DNA from: JANXLS01 sp037129555
Lineage (GTDB): Bacteria > Planctomycetota > SZUA-567 > H5-PLA8
Direction of reading: 5' to 3'
DNA length: 64,000 nt
Assembly (NCBI GenBank): GCA_037129555.1
Contig: JBAXUS010000003.1
Location: 1 to 64,000, forward strand
How positions within the stretch are numbered: position 1 is the first letter of the stretch; every line of letters begins with the position of its first letter. Below the pieces are notes generated by a model that saw only the letters and a program-made list of their open reading frames with translations, was not told the DNA's origin and searched no databases. Positions 41,584 through 50,972 of the stretch are shown here, piece by piece. The translations under genes and the position numbers were made by a program.

Positions 41584-42291
41584 CTACTTCTTCGTCGCAA
41601 ACAACCGATAAATCGGCCGACCAGCTTTCATGTATTTGATCTCAAAATTCGTCCGACCCAATGGAGCGTCTTCCCAGGGTTCGGGATGTTCGGTCACAGC
41701 GAAGAAGCGCTGCAGCAGCGGCAGGATGCTGGAGTAATACTCCTTGTGATCGGTCGCGAAATAGAGCGTTCCGGTTGGGGCGAGCGTGCGCTGCAAATCC
41801 GCGCAAAATGAATCCTGAAACAGGCGTCGCTTGAGGTGCTTTTTCTTGGGCCACGGGTCCGGGAAATAAATGTGATATTGGTGGACACTGGAGTCGGTGA
41901 AAAAGCGCTTGATCAGATAGGCTGCATCGATGCGGCCGCAGCGGAAATTGGCGAGCTGCTTGCGTGCGGCGCGGTCGCGCATGATGCGGTAGTATTCGCC
42001 GCAACGTTCGATGCCCATGCAATTCCAATCGGCGTGATCAGTGGCCATAGTCATGACCGTGCGCCCGCCTCCGCAACCAATTTCAACAACGAGTGGTGCA
42101 GTGCGACCGTAGATCGCGGACCAATCAGCGGGCACGGGAAGAACATCGAGCGGCAATTCCCACGCGTGAGTGGCCGTTGGCAGCAAGACGCGACCGAATG
42201 GGCCGTCGTCCGGAAGCACCCGACCGACGCCTTCGATTTCTTTTTCGACGAAGTCATCGTCGTCTTCGTTCACGTCGCTTAATGCGCTCAC
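41584..42291 (-). CDS. trmB: tRNA (guanine-N7)-methyltransferase
   Basis: The 235-residue enzyme methylates G46 in the variable loop of tRNA using SAM. Visible motifs are VVEIGCGGGRTVMTMA (SAM-binding motif I), FMGIE-like WNCMGIERCGEYY, and the TrmB signature YFPDPWPKKKHLKRR followed by FATDHKEYY and TNFEIKYMKAGRPIYRL. The frame is open upstream to 42351, but that part is coded by an intergenic repeat (PLPLRERAGVRG wording). I therefore place the start at GTG 42291, one base after the stop of the SGNH gene. It belongs to the minus-strand gltB-gltD-SGNH-trmB series. Confidence 0.9.
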   Translation of the reverse strand: MSALSDVNEDDDDFVEKEIEGVGRVLPDDGPFGRVLLPTATHAWELPLDVLPVPADWSAIYGRTAPLVVEIGCGGGRTVMTMATDHADWNCMGIERCGEYYRIMRDRAARKQLANFRCGRIDAAYLIKRFFTDSSVHQYHIYFPDPWPKKKHLKRRLFQDSFCADLQRTLAPTGTLYFATDHKEYYSSILPLLQRFFAVTEHPEPWEDAPLGRTNFEIKYMKAGRPIYRLFATKK

Positions 42292-42292
42292 A

Positions 42293-42976
42293 TTACCCCT
42301 CACCCCGGCCCTCTCCCGCAAGGGCAGAGGGGGAACTGCCTGAAACTGCATTGAGCCACGCGCTCGCGATCACGCCGTGGCCTGCCACGGTCGGATGACA
42401 GCCGTCGGTCGTCCATTTGACTTCCGGCGTCGCCCGGATCGCAGCATGAAGCGCTTCGCGTGCTGGGACGTAAATCGCACTGTATTCGCGCGCCAGTTCT
42501 TTTACAGCGTCGCCGTAGTCAACCAACATCTTATTCAAGTCTGAATTCAAGTCTTCGTCGATGGTCGTCGGCGACATCAACACAAAACGCTTGTACCCAG
42601 CACGCAACGCCTGGTCGAGCAGCGATCGGTAATTGGCAATATAGTCGGGCAGCGGAACGTACGATTGCCCCATCCATTGCAGCCGCTTGCGCCAGACATC
42701 GTTGCAACCGACCATGATCGAGAGCCATTCGGCTTGGAGCCCGACGCAGTCACGCTCCCAGCGTGCGAGCATATCGACAGTGCGGTCACCCGCTACGCCG
42801 CGATTCAGAACGTCGATTTTCTTGTCAGGCCAGCGTTGCGACATGAAGCCGCGCAGGATCGAGACATAGCCGTTTCCGAGCTTGCTGCTGCCGTTGATTT
42901 CGCGACGACCGCAATCGGTGATGCTGTCGCCTTGGAACAGAATCCAGTCGCCGTTATTGAATGGGCATTTCGACAT
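42293..42976 (-). CDS. SGNH/GDSL-family hydrolase
   Basis: The 227-residue esterase-type enzyme has all four SGNH blocks: block I FQGDSITDCG (Ser), block II Gly in NRGVAGDRTVDML, block III MVGCNDVWR (Asn) and block V DGCHPTVAGH (Asp-x-x-His). There is no signal peptide, so it acts in the cytoplasm. It is closest in pattern to rhamnogalacturonan acetylesterase / YesT-like and TesA-like lipases. The substrate is unknown. The last residues (SALAGEGRGEG) are coded by a repeat element and look like a readthrough tail. The ATG at 42976 is chosen for its block I spacing. The stop lies one base before the trmB start. Confidence 0.85.
   Translation of the reverse strand: MSKCPFNNGDWILFQGDSITDCGRREINGSSKLGNGYVSILRGFMSQRWPDKKIDVLNRGVAGDRTVDMLARWERDCVGLQAEWLSIMVGCNDVWRKRLQWMGQSYVPLPDYIANYRSLLDQALRAGYKRFVLMSPTTIDEDLNSDLNKMLVDYGDAVKELAREYSAIYVPAREALHAAIRATPEVKWTTDGCHPTVAGHGVIASAWLNAVSGSSPSALAGEGRGEG
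42297..42333. repeat. CCCTCTCC hairpin repeat, copy 2, at a gene junction
   Basis: CCCTCTCCC (42309-42317) pairs with GGGCAGAGGG (42322-42331, one bulge) over a GCAA loop. It is preceded by CACCCCGGCC. The element forms the 3' end of the SGNH gene and the upstream edge of trmB. Confidence 0.65.
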
Positions 42977-43050
42977 CACTGAATCCTGTCCGGGCAAAAA
43001 CAAAAAAGCGTGGCGAAACAATCACGCGTCTCGCCACGCTTGGATTGAAC

Positions 43051-44502
43051 TTAATACGATTTGGTGAGCGTCGTCTGACCCATCAAATACTTATCGACAC
43101 CGTACGCTGCATTGCGGCCTTCGGCGATGGCCCAGACGATCAAGCTTTGACCGCGTGTCATGTCGCCGGCGGTGAAGACGCCGGGGACGTTGGTCATCTT
43201 GTTTTCGTCGGACCAGACACACCACGTGTCGCCGCGTTCAGTGGTCTTCAAGCCGAGTTTCTCGACGATGGCGGGCTTTTCAGGTCCTCGGAAACCCATC
43301 GCCAACAGAATCAAATCGGCATCAATCGTGAAGCCAGAATCCGGAACGTCTTCAGGCGTCGGAGGACCACCGGCGAGGTTCGGGAACCATTTGACTTTGA
43401 CAGCGTGGAGCTTTTTGACGTCGCCGTTATCGCCGGTCAATTTCGTGGTCTTGATGCAGAAATCGCGCGCTTCGCATTCTTCGTGCGCGGAGGACGAGCG
43501 CCAGATATTGGCCCATTGCGGCCACGGGTTCGAGGCGGCGCGTTCCGTCGGCGGGCGCGGCATCAATTCGAATTGCTTGATCGACTTCGCGCCCTGACGC
43601 ACCGCGGTGCCGAGACAATCTGCGCCGGTGTCGCCGCCGCCGATGATCACGACATGCTTGCCCTTAGCGCTGATCTGTTCTTTGACGTCGCCGCCCAAAC
43701 AAACTTTATTCGATTGCGGGAGGTACTCCATCGCGTAGTACGTGCCCTTCAAGTCGCGGCCGGGAACCTGCAAGTCGCGGCTGAACGTCGAACCGCCGCA
43801 GAGGACGATGGCGTCGAAACTCTTGCGCAAATCTTCAATCGGATGCGTCACACCGATGTGGGCGTTGACGACGAACTTCACGCCTTCAGCGGTCATCTGT
43901 TCGAGGCGACGGTCGATGACGCGCTTTTCCATTTTGAATTCAGGAATACCGTAGCGCAGCAGCCCACCGATTTTATCGGCGCGTTCGAAGACGGTGACGT
44001 CATGGCCGACGCGGACGAGTTGCTGAGCCGCAGCCAAACCAGCGGGGCCGGAACCGACGACAGCGACTTTCTTGCCGGTCTTGTGCGCGGCGGGTTGCGG
44101 CTTCACCCAGCCTTCCTGGAAGGCACGGTCGATGATCGTGACTTCGATCTGCTTGATCGTCACGGCGGGTTCGTTGATGCCGAGCACACAGGCCGTTTCG
44201 CACGGTGCCGGGCAGAGGCGGCCGGTGAATTCGGGGAAGTTATTCGTCAGATGCAAGCGGTCAATGGCTTCATGCCACTGGTTCTTGAAGACGAGATCGT
44301 TCCAATCCGGAATGATGTTGCCGAGCGGGCAGCCGGTGTGGCAGAACGGGACGCCGCAATCCATGCAGCGCGCCGCCTGGGTCTTAAGATGGTCTTCCGG
44401 GAAGGGAAGATAGACCTCGTTCCAATCTTTAATGCGCTCGTCCACTGGCCGTCGTTTCGGCAGTTCGCGAGTCGCTTCCATGAATCCTGTCGGCTTGCCC
44501 AT
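43051..44502 (-). CDS. gltD: Glutamate synthase small (beta) subunit
   Basis: The 483-residue flavoprotein supplies electrons from NADPH to the large subunit for making glutamate from glutamine and 2-oxoglutarate. Two Cys clusters for 4Fe-4S centres are visible: CMDCGVPFCHTGCPLGN and CPAPCETACVLG. An FAD-binding motif (VAVVGSGPAGLAAAQQL), an NADPH-binding motif (VVIIGGGDTGADCLGTA) and the closing second FAD segment GVFTAGDMTRGQSLIVWAI follow. GGAG eight bases upstream of the ATG is a good ribosome binding site. It follows gltB by 164 bases, with a hairpin between them. The length is typical of the NADPH-dependent bacterial enzyme. Confidence 0.95.
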   Translation of the reverse strand: MGKPTGFMEATRELPKRRPVDERIKDWNEVYLPFPEDHLKTQAARCMDCGVPFCHTGCPLGNIIPDWNDLVFKNQWHEAIDRLHLTNNFPEFTGRLCPAPCETACVLGINEPAVTIKQIEVTIIDRAFQEGWVKPQPAAHKTGKKVAVVGSGPAGLAAAQQLVRVGHDVTVFERADKIGGLLRYGIPEFKMEKRVIDRRLEQMTAEGVKFVVNAHIGVTHPIEDLRKSFDAIVLCGGSTFSRDLQVPGRDLKGTYYAMEYLPQSNKVCLGGDVKEQISAKGKHVVIIGGGDTGADCLGTAVRQGAKSIKQFELMPRPPTERAASNPWPQWANIWRSSSAHEECEARDFCIKTTKLTGDNGDVKKLHAVKVKWFPNLAGGPPTPEDVPDSGFTIDADLILLAMGFRGPEKPAIVEKLGLKTTERGDTWCVWSDENKMTNVPGVFTAGDMTRGQSLIVWAIAEGRNAAYGVDKYLMGQTTLTKSY

Positions 44503-44623
44503 TAATGTCGCTCCACCATTTCTACTGACTTAAACTCAATTCGAACTGTCTACTTCTTTATTTCGATCTGTGGCACAATAAGTCTGAACCTCGAAAATAT
44601 GTTAGGAAATAGCTTCGTGACTC

Positions 44624-44641
44624 GAGCCGTGCATCCGGCTC
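44624..44641 (-). promoter_or_regulatory. Hairpin between gltB and gltD
   Basis: GAGCCG (44624-44629) and CGGCTC (44636-44641) form a 6-base-pair stem, extended by ACT/AGT beyond a mismatch. There is no T run after it on the minus strand, so it is more likely a processing or stability element than a terminator. The rest of the 164-base gap holds no gene. Confidence 0.4.
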
Positions 44642-44666
44642 TAGTCTAGTGTTTACTTATTTACAT

Positions 44667-47600
44667 TTATTCTCCAGCCGCCGCCAGCGTCACTTTCGCC
44701 GCTGCTTCGCGCTGGGCCTTCAGCACTTTCTTGAAATCCACAGGCATGACTTTGGCGAACTTCGTTTTGGCGGTATCCCAATGTGCGAGGACTTCCGCTG
44801 CCACTGTGCTGCCGGTGTACTTCTTGTGGTTTTCGATCATGGTCTTGATCGTGTCGAAGTCTTCCTTCTCCGCCTTTTCCAACTCGACCATGCCCGTGTT
44901 CAGATTCACCGCGAACGTGTTTTCCGGATCGTAGACGTACGCGATGCCGCCGCTCATGCCGGCTGCGAAGTTGCGACCGGTTTTGCCGAGCACCACGACG
45001 CGACCGTTGGTCATGTATTCGCAGCCGTGATCGCCGACGCCTTCGACGACCGCTGTCGCGCCGGAATTTCGGACGCAGAAGCGTTCGCCGACCACGCCGC
45101 GCAGGTACACTTCACCTGCGGTTGCGCCGTACAGAATCACGTTGCCGGCGATGACGTTGTTCTTCGGATCGAACGGCGCGTTTTTGAACGGTCGGACGAT
45201 GATCTTCGCGCCGCTCAGGCCCTTGCCGACGTAATCGTTCGAATCGCCTTCGAGTTCAAACGTGATGCCCTTGGGCATGAACGCGCCGAAGCTCTGTCCC
45301 GCCGAGCCGTTGAAGCGGATCGTGATCGTGTCGTCCGGCAGGCCGTTGACGCCCTGCTTGCGCGTCAATTCGCTGCCCAGCATCGTGCCGCAGGTGCGGT
45401 TGACGTTGCGGATGACCTGATTGAACTCCACCTTCTTACGATTTTCGAGCGCGTCTTTGCACTTCGTGATTAACTCGTTGTCAAGCGCGTGCTGGATGCC
45501 GTGATCCTGTTCGACTGACTTGTAGAGCGTCGAACCGGGGCGCGCTTCGGGCTTGTGGAAGATCGACGTGAAGTCGAGACCCTTCGCTTTCCAATGTTCG
45601 ATGGCCTGCTTCATGTCGAGCAGGTCGCTGCGACCGACCATTTCGTTCAGCGTTTTGAAGCCGAGTTGCGCCATCAATTCGCGGACTTCTTCGGCGATGT
45701 AGTTCATGAAGTTGACGACGTGTTCAGGTTCGCCCATGAACTTTTTGCGCAATTCAGGGTTCTGCGTCGCGACACCAACGGGGCACGTGTCGAGATGGCA
45801 GACGCGCATCATGATGCAGCCGGACGCCACGAGCGGCGCGGTCGCGAAACCGAATTCTTCGGCTCCGAGCAGCGTCGCAATGACCACGTCGCGGCCCGTC
45901 TTCATCTGGCCGTCTGCTTGGACGACGATGCGGCTGCGCAGATCGTTGAGCACCAGCGTCTGCTGGGTTTCAGCGAGGCCGAGTTCCCACGGAATGCCGG
46001 CGTGTTTGATCGACGTGAGCGCGGAGGCTCCGGTGCCGCCGTCGTATCCGGCGATCAACACCACGTCGGAGTGCGCTTTACTGACGCCCGCCGCGACGGT
46101 GCCGACGCCGACTTCAGCGACGAGCTTCACGCTGATGCGCGCGTGTTTGTTTGAGTTCTTCAGATCGTGGATCAGCTGCGCCAAATCTTCGATCGAGTAA
46201 ATGTCGTGATGCGGCGGAGGCGAAATCAATCCGACGAACGGCGTCGAGTGACGCGTCTTCGCGATCCACGGATAGACTTTGTGGCCGGGCAACTGGCCAC
46301 CTTCGCCGGGCTTCGCGCCCTGCGCCATCTTGATCTGCAATTCTTTCGAGTTGACCAGGTACATGCTGGTCACACCGAAGCGCGCGGACGCGACTTGCTT
46401 GATCGCGCTGTTGGCCGAATCGCCGTTGGGGCGCGTTTCGAAGCGTTCGTAATCTTCGCCCCCTTCGCCCGTGTTGCTGCGACCACCGATGCGGTTCATC
46501 GCAATGGCGAGATTCTCGTGTGCTTCTTTACTGATCGATCCGTAACTCATCGCACCGGTCGCGAAGCGTTTGACGATCTCGCTCACCGGCTCGACGTCGC
46601 TCAACGGAATCGGGGTGCGCAACGACGTCTTGATGTCGAACAAGCCACGAATCGTCGCGAGGCGTTTGGACTGGTCGTCCACGCCCTTCGAGTACTCTTT
46701 GAACGACTTGTAGCTGCCCGTGCGGACGGCGTGCTGCAATTTGTGGATGGTGTCCGGGTTGAAGAGATGGAATTCACCGTCGCGGCGCCACTGGTATTGG
46801 CCACCGATGTCGAGTGAATCGACCGGCACATCGCGATCCGGATACGCGCGCTTGTGGCGTGCGAGCGTTTCCTTCGCGATGATGTCGAAGCCCGCGCCTT
46901 CGATGCGCGAGGCTGTGCCGGTGAAGTATTTATCGACGACTTCTTTGTTTAAACCGACCGCTTCGAAAATCTGTGCGCCACGGTAGCTTTGCACCGTGCT
47001 GATGCCCATCTTAGACATCACTTTGACGACGCCTTTTTTGACGGCCTTGTTGTAATTCTTGACGGCGGTCTTGTGATCGACTTTCGCTAATGTGCCGTCG
47101 CGGATCATGTCGTCGAATGTTTCGAACGCGAGGTACGGATTGATCGCGCCCGCGCCGTAACCGATCAGCAGCGCGAAGTGATGGATTTCGCGCGGTTCGC
47201 CGGATTCGATGACGAGGCCGACCTTCGTGCGCAAGCCGTTGCGGACGAGGTGATGATGGACACCAGATGTCGCGAGCAACGCCGGGATCGGCGCGTTGTC
47301 TTTGTCAACGCCGCGATCAGACAGAATCACGATCTTGAAACCGTCGGTGATCGCTTTCGCCGCTTTTTCGCAGAGCAATTCGATGGCTTTGCGCAAGCCT
47401 TCGCCGCCCGCAGACGCTTCGAAGAGCATCGGGAGCGTGATCGTTTTGTAACCATTCGCTGTGATTTCGCGCAACTTCGCCAACTCGTGGTTATCGAGCA
47501 CCGGCGTGTGCAGCTTGATCTGCTTGCAGCAGTCCGGGCCGGGGTTGAGGATGTTGCCTTCGGGTCCGATGGTCGTTTGGACGGACGTGACCAACTCTTC

Positions 47601-49214
47601 ACGGATCGCGTCCAACGGCGGATTCGTGACTTGGGCGAAGAGCTGTTTGAAGTACGAATACAGCGGCTGCGGCTTTTCTGAGAGGACCGCCATCGGCGTG
47701 TCGGTGCCCATCGAGCCGACGGCTTCTTCGCCGTTGACGGCCATCGGTGACATCAGAATCTTGATGTCTTCAGCCGTGTAGCCGAATGCCTGCTGGCGAT
47801 GGAAGACCGACGCGTGATCGGATTCCGGAACGTTCTTCGTGTCGGGCTGCGAATCGAGGTCGATCAGGTTGCCCTTGAGCCATTCGCCGTAAGGCTGCGC
47901 GGTCGCGATCTTCTGCTTGATTTCAGAATCGTCGATGATGCGGCCTTCGGTCATGTCGATCAGGAACATCTTGCCGGGCTGCAAGCGGCCTTTGAGGACC
48001 ACGTCTTCGGGCTTGATGTCGGGCAACACGCCGACTTCGCTGGCCATGACGACATCGTCGTCCTTGGTCACGTAGTAGCGCGACGGGCGGAGACCGTTTC
48101 GATCCAGCACCGCGCCGATGACACGACCGTCAGTGAATGCGACCGACGCCGGACCGTCCCACGGCTCCATCATGCAGGAGTGGAATTCATAGAAATCTTT
48201 CTTCTCCTGGCTCATGCTTTCATGGCCGGACCAGGCTTCGGGGATCAACATCATCATCGCGTGAGGCAGCGAGCGTCCGCACATGACGAGCATTTCGAGG
48301 GCGTTGTCGAGGATCGCGGAATCGGAGCCGCCTTCGATGCAGACGGGCATCAATTCGGCCATCTCTTCTTTTGTGAAGAGCGGCGTCTGGAAGAGCGCTT
48401 GGCGCGCGCGCATCCAATTCACGTTACCGCGCAACGTGTTGATTTCGCCGTTGTGCGCGAGATAACGGAACGGGTGAGCGAGCGACCACGTCGGGAACGT
48501 GTTCGTGCTGAAGCGCTGATGGACCAGCGCGAGCGCGGACTCGACGTCTTTGTCGTACAATTCCGGGAAGAAGTTCATCTGGTCGGCATTCAACATGCCC
48601 TTATAGATGATCGTGCGGCACGAACAGCTCGGGACGTAGAAGAAGTTCTTCTCGCGCAAGTCCGAGTTCTTGACCTTCAATTCGGTGCGCTTGCGGATCA
48701 GGAAAAGCTTGCGTTCAAACGCGTCGTCGTCTTTGACGTTCGAGCCGCGACCGATGAAGAACTGACGGATGTCGGGTTCCACGTTCTGAGCGCTAGGACC
48801 GATGTCGCCGTTGTATTGTGGGAGGTTGCGCCAGCCGATGACGGACTGGCCTTCCTTGCGGACGGCCTGTTCGAAGAGCATTTGCGCAGCTTCACGCTCT
48901 GACGACGTAGGCGGCAGGAAGACGTGGGCGACGCCGTAGTGTCCGGGTTCGGGTAGGTTGACGCCGAGGACGGCCATTTCGCGCTTGAAGAACTTGTGAG
49001 GAATCTGCATCAAAATACCGGCACCGTCACCGGTGTTGATTTCACAGCCACAGGCACCGCGGTGCTTAAGGTTGACGAGGATCTGGAGCGCATCTTGGAC
49101 GATCTTATGCGACTTGCGCCCCTTCATGTTGGCGACGAAACCGACGCCGCATGCATCATGCTCGTTCAAGCCGTCGTAAAGCCCCTGCGCGGAGGGATGC
49201 CCGGGATAGTTCAT
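44667..49214 (-). CDS. gltB: Glutamate synthase large (alpha) subunit
   Basis: This 1,515-residue enzyme transfers the amide of glutamine to 2-oxoglutarate. A 21-residue propeptide precedes catalytic Cys22 (NEHDACGVGFVANMKG), exposed after cleavage. The class II glutamine amidotransferase domain (about 22-430) is followed by the central domain and the FMN-binding barrel, with GRSNTGEGGED, GAKPGEGGQLPGHKVYPWIA and the 3Fe-4S cluster Cys residues in CHLDTCPVGVATQ. The C-terminal GXGXG beta-helix domain begins near ISFSGSAGQSFGAF-like IRFNGSAGQSFGAFMPKG. The ATG at 49214 is chosen because AGAGGTGG lies upstream and the protein then begins at the propeptide. gltD follows on the same strand. Confidence 0.96.
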   Translation of the reverse strand: MNYPGHPSAQGLYDGLNEHDACGVGFVANMKGRKSHKIVQDALQILVNLKHRGACGCEINTGDGAGILMQIPHKFFKREMAVLGVNLPEPGHYGVAHVFLPPTSSEREAAQMLFEQAVRKEGQSVIGWRNLPQYNGDIGPSAQNVEPDIRQFFIGRGSNVKDDDAFERKLFLIRKRTELKVKNSDLREKNFFYVPSCSCRTIIYKGMLNADQMNFFPELYDKDVESALALVHQRFSTNTFPTWSLAHPFRYLAHNGEINTLRGNVNWMRARQALFQTPLFTKEEMAELMPVCIEGGSDSAILDNALEMLVMCGRSLPHAMMMLIPEAWSGHESMSQEKKDFYEFHSCMMEPWDGPASVAFTDGRVIGAVLDRNGLRPSRYYVTKDDDVVMASEVGVLPDIKPEDVVLKGRLQPGKMFLIDMTEGRIIDDSEIKQKIATAQPYGEWLKGNLIDLDSQPDTKNVPESDHASVFHRQQAFGYTAEDIKILMSPMAVNGEEAVGSMGTDTPMAVLSEKPQPLYSYFKQLFAQVTNPPLDAIREELVTSVQTTIGPEGNILNPGPDCCKQIKLHTPVLDNHELAKLREITANGYKTITLPMLFEASAGGEGLRKAIELLCEKAAKAITDGFKIVILSDRGVDKDNAPIPALLATSGVHHHLVRNGLRTKVGLVIESGEPREIHHFALLIGYGAGAINPYLAFETFDDMIRDGTLAKVDHKTAVKNYNKAVKKGVVKVMSKMGISTVQSYRGAQIFEAVGLNKEVVDKYFTGTASRIEGAGFDIIAKETLARHKRAYPDRDVPVDSLDIGGQYQWRRDGEFHLFNPDTIHKLQHAVRTGSYKSFKEYSKGVDDQSKRLATIRGLFDIKTSLRTPIPLSDVEPVSEIVKRFATGAMSYGSISKEAHENLAIAMNRIGGRSNTGEGGEDYERFETRPNGDSANSAIKQVASARFGVTSMYLVNSKELQIKMAQGAKPGEGGQLPGHKVYPWIAKTRHSTPFVGLISPPPHHDIYSIEDLAQLIHDLKNSNKHARISVKLVAEVGVGTVAAGVSKAHSDVVLIAGYDGGTGASALTSIKHAGIPWELGLAETQQTLVLNDLRSRIVVQADGQMKTGRDVVIATLLGAEEFGFATAPLVASGCIMMRVCHLDTCPVGVATQNPELRKKFMGEPEHVVNFMNYIAEEVRELMAQLGFKTLNEMVGRSDLLDMKQAIEHWKAKGLDFTSIFHKPEARPGSTLYKSVEQDHGIQHALDNELITKCKDALENRKKVEFNQVIRNVNRTCGTMLGSELTRKQGVNGLPDDTITIRFNGSAGQSFGAFMPKGITFELEGDSNDYVGKGLSGAKIIVRPFKNAPFDPKNNVIAGNVILYGATAGEVYLRGVVGERFCVRNSGATAVVEGVGDHGCEYMTNGRVVVLGKTGRNFAAGMSGGIAYVYDPENTFAVNLNTGMVELEKAEKEDFDTIKTMIENHKKYTGSTVAAEVLAHWDTAKTKFAKVMPVDFKKVLKAQREAAAKVTLAAAGE

Positions 49215-49786
49215 TGTGTTTGCCACCTCTAAAAACAAAGACAATTTAACCCGCTCACCATTCCGATGGAGGTTAAATTTGACCACGACCAAAAAGTATT
49301 GACAGAAATAGAGCAAAACCAGTGCCACGTAACGACTTCATGCGGCCGGAGGGTCAGCACTTCCATTTCGAGCCAACTTCCGTATCGGAGGCACTGGATA
49401 TACAGAACAACAGCGCCGCGTACAACCGACAGGAATAACCTTCGAACGTTAAGCTTTTAGCACACTTAACGATGAATTCTAGCGAATAATCTAATTTATT
49501 CGAACAAAAACAAGCACCAAACACAGACTTCACAGTTTTTGCACATGGTCCCGCCAAAATCAGTATCGAACCATGGATTTGAGTGTGTTGAGACATCTAT
49601 AATGCGAGCAATTAGGTTGAATTGCAACAACAAAATCATGAGGCCAAGAACGTGCTTGGGACGGAGTCGGCGGACTGTCGCAATCCACGGAATTTTTTCG
49701 AATAATCCATTCGGCGATTGAGCCGTTTACGTCTATAATGGTCGCGTTGAGACGTTTTAACCCAATTTATGTTTGGAACTGCTTCC
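49215..49786. other. Long non-coding gap upstream of gltB
   Basis: This 570-base gap between divergent genes is richer in A+T than its surroundings and holds no supported gene. The short open frames inside it lack protein-like character. AGAGGTGG near the gltB start serves as its ribosome binding site. TATAAT occurs at 49598-49603 and 49734-49739, but neither has a well-spaced -35 box. I see no tRNA, riboswitch or clear operator. Its length suggests regulation of gltB, not shown here. Confidence 0.5.
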
Positions 49787-50155
49787 ATGAGCGATACACC
49801 CGTCACACCGTCAACTGAAACACCGACCCTTCCAGTCGCATCCGGCACAGCCACTGTGGATGAGATGCGCGAGGCGATGAAGGAGATTTTCGATCCGGAA
49901 ATCCCGATCAACATCGTGGACCTTGGCTTGATTTATAAGCTCGAAGAAACTGAAGGCAAAGTGGCCGTCGAGATGACGCTGACCAGTCCGCATTGCCCGG
50001 TCGCCGACCAGCTCAAGGCGCGCGTCAATGAAGTCGTGACGAAGCAAAAAGGCGTGACCGGCGTCACCGTGAACATGGTCTTCGAACCGCCGTGGACGAA
50101 AGAAAAGATGACGTTTGAAGGGAAGTTGCAGGCGTCGATGCTGGGTATTATGTAA
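49787..50155 (+). CDS. SufT/MIP18-family Fe-S assembly protein (DUF59)
   Basis: This 122-residue protein has a short disordered Thr/Pro-rich start, then a full DUF59 domain: MKEIFDPEIPINIVDLGLIY, VEMTLTSPHCPVADQLKARV with the conserved reactive Cys, and VNMVFEPPWTKEKM. SufT/MIP18 proteins help mature Fe-S proteins, while the similar PaaD acts in phenylacetate oxidation; no paa gene is nearby. The ATG at 49787 is preferred over one six codons upstream because TTGGAAC precedes it at suitable spacing. The following gene starts 26 bases after its stop, so the two are probably co-transcribed. TATAAT at 49734 is a possible -10 box. Confidence 0.85.
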   Translation: MSDTPVTPSTETPTLPVASGTATVDEMREAMKEIFDPEIPINIVDLGLIYKLEETEGKVAVEMTLTSPHCPVADQLKARVNEVVTKQKGVTGVTVNMVFEPPWTKEKMTFEGKLQASMLGIM

Positions 50156-50180
50156 ACAAATCCGGCGCGGAATTCATTCT

Positions 50181-50972
50181 ATGTCACTGATCACGCTCAC
50201 GACGGACTTTGGCTTGTGCGACTCCTACGTGGGCGTGATGAAGGGCGTGATACTGTCGATTGCGCCGACGGCTCGGATCGTCGATTTGTGCCACGGCATT
50301 CCGCCGCAGGATATTGTTGCGGGAGCACTGGCGCTGGATCAGAGCACGTCGTTTTTTCCAGCGGGGACGATCCATGTCGCGGTCGTTGATCCCGGCGTGG
50401 GTTCTGCGCGTACAACGGTCATAATCGAAACCGAACGCGCAACCTATATCGGCCCGGACAACGGGCTGTTCGATCTGGTGGTTCAACGCGAACGGTTCAA
50501 ACATGCGGTTGAATTGAAGTACCCACGCTACCGTCTGCCAGTTGTCAGCGCCACGTTTCACGGTCGCGATATTTTCGCACCTGCCGCCGCGCATCGGTTC
50601 AGCGGTGTCCCGATGGATGATTTCGGTCCAGCGATGGACTACTTGCCGAAATTAAAGCTCACGCACCCCCTTCCCCACGGGGAAACGTTACAAGTTCACA
50701 TTCTGCGCGTGGACCACTTCGGCAACATCGTGACCGACCTGACGCCCTCGGTTTTATCAGCTTGGAATCCAGACACCACGCCATTGACGTTCGAATTCCT
50801 CCATTCCAATTTCACCGGCGTAGTTTCAACGACTTACGCGGACGTGCCGGAAGGTGCGCCGGTCGCGTATTTTGGGAGCAGCGGGCGATTGGAAATCGCG
50901 ATTCGGAATGGCAACGCCGCCGGATTTTTCAAAGCGGCTCGGGGGTTTTCGGTGGCGGTGAAGAAGTGGTAG
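50181..50972 (+). CDS. SAM hydrolase / SAM-hydroxide adenosyltransferase family (DUF62)
   Basis: The 263-residue protein matches the DUF62 family: the start MSLITLTTDFGLCDSYVGVM, the DLCHGIPPQDI motif, VVDPGVGS, GPDNGLFD, HGRDIFAPAAA and the FGNIVTDL motif at the base of the second domain. The last segment YFGSSGRLEIAIRNGNAA is the usual C-terminal domain end. Members use an activated water to split S-adenosyl-L-methionine into adenosine and methionine; related enzymes carry out chlorination or fluorination. The FGN/RNGNAA end fits the hydroxide type, though I cannot test halide binding by sight. It likely shares an mRNA with the SufT-like gene. Confidence 0.87.
   Translation: MSLITLTTDFGLCDSYVGVMKGVILSIAPTARIVDLCHGIPPQDIVAGALALDQSTSFFPAGTIHVAVVDPGVGSARTTVIIETERATYIGPDNGLFDLVVQRERFKHAVELKYPRYRLPVVSATFHGRDIFAPAAAHRFSGVPMDDFGPAMDYLPKLKLTHPLPHGETLQVHILRVDHFGNIVTDLTPSVLSAWNPDTTPLTFEFLHSNFTGVVSTTYADVPEGAPVAYFGSSGRLEIAIRNGNAAGFFKAARGFSVAVKKW

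Noticed and set aside
42961..44505. Long plus-strand open frame (over 500 codons) opposite gltD
   Set aside because: It is the antisense of a clear gltD gene; long antisense frames are expected from this codon usage, and its product has no motif or normal composition.
47799..48902. Plus-strand open frame inside gltB
   Set aside because: Antisense shadow of gltB; no ribosome binding site or recognisable domain.
49354..49596. Small minus-strand open frame upstream of gltB
   Set aside because: No ribosome binding site, odd Cys/Ser-rich composition and no domain; it lies in a probable regulatory gap.
50661..50700. CCCTCTCC-like C-rich phrase inside the DUF62 gene
   Set aside because: It encodes in-frame residues without breaking the family pattern and lacks the full hairpin, so it is probably chance.
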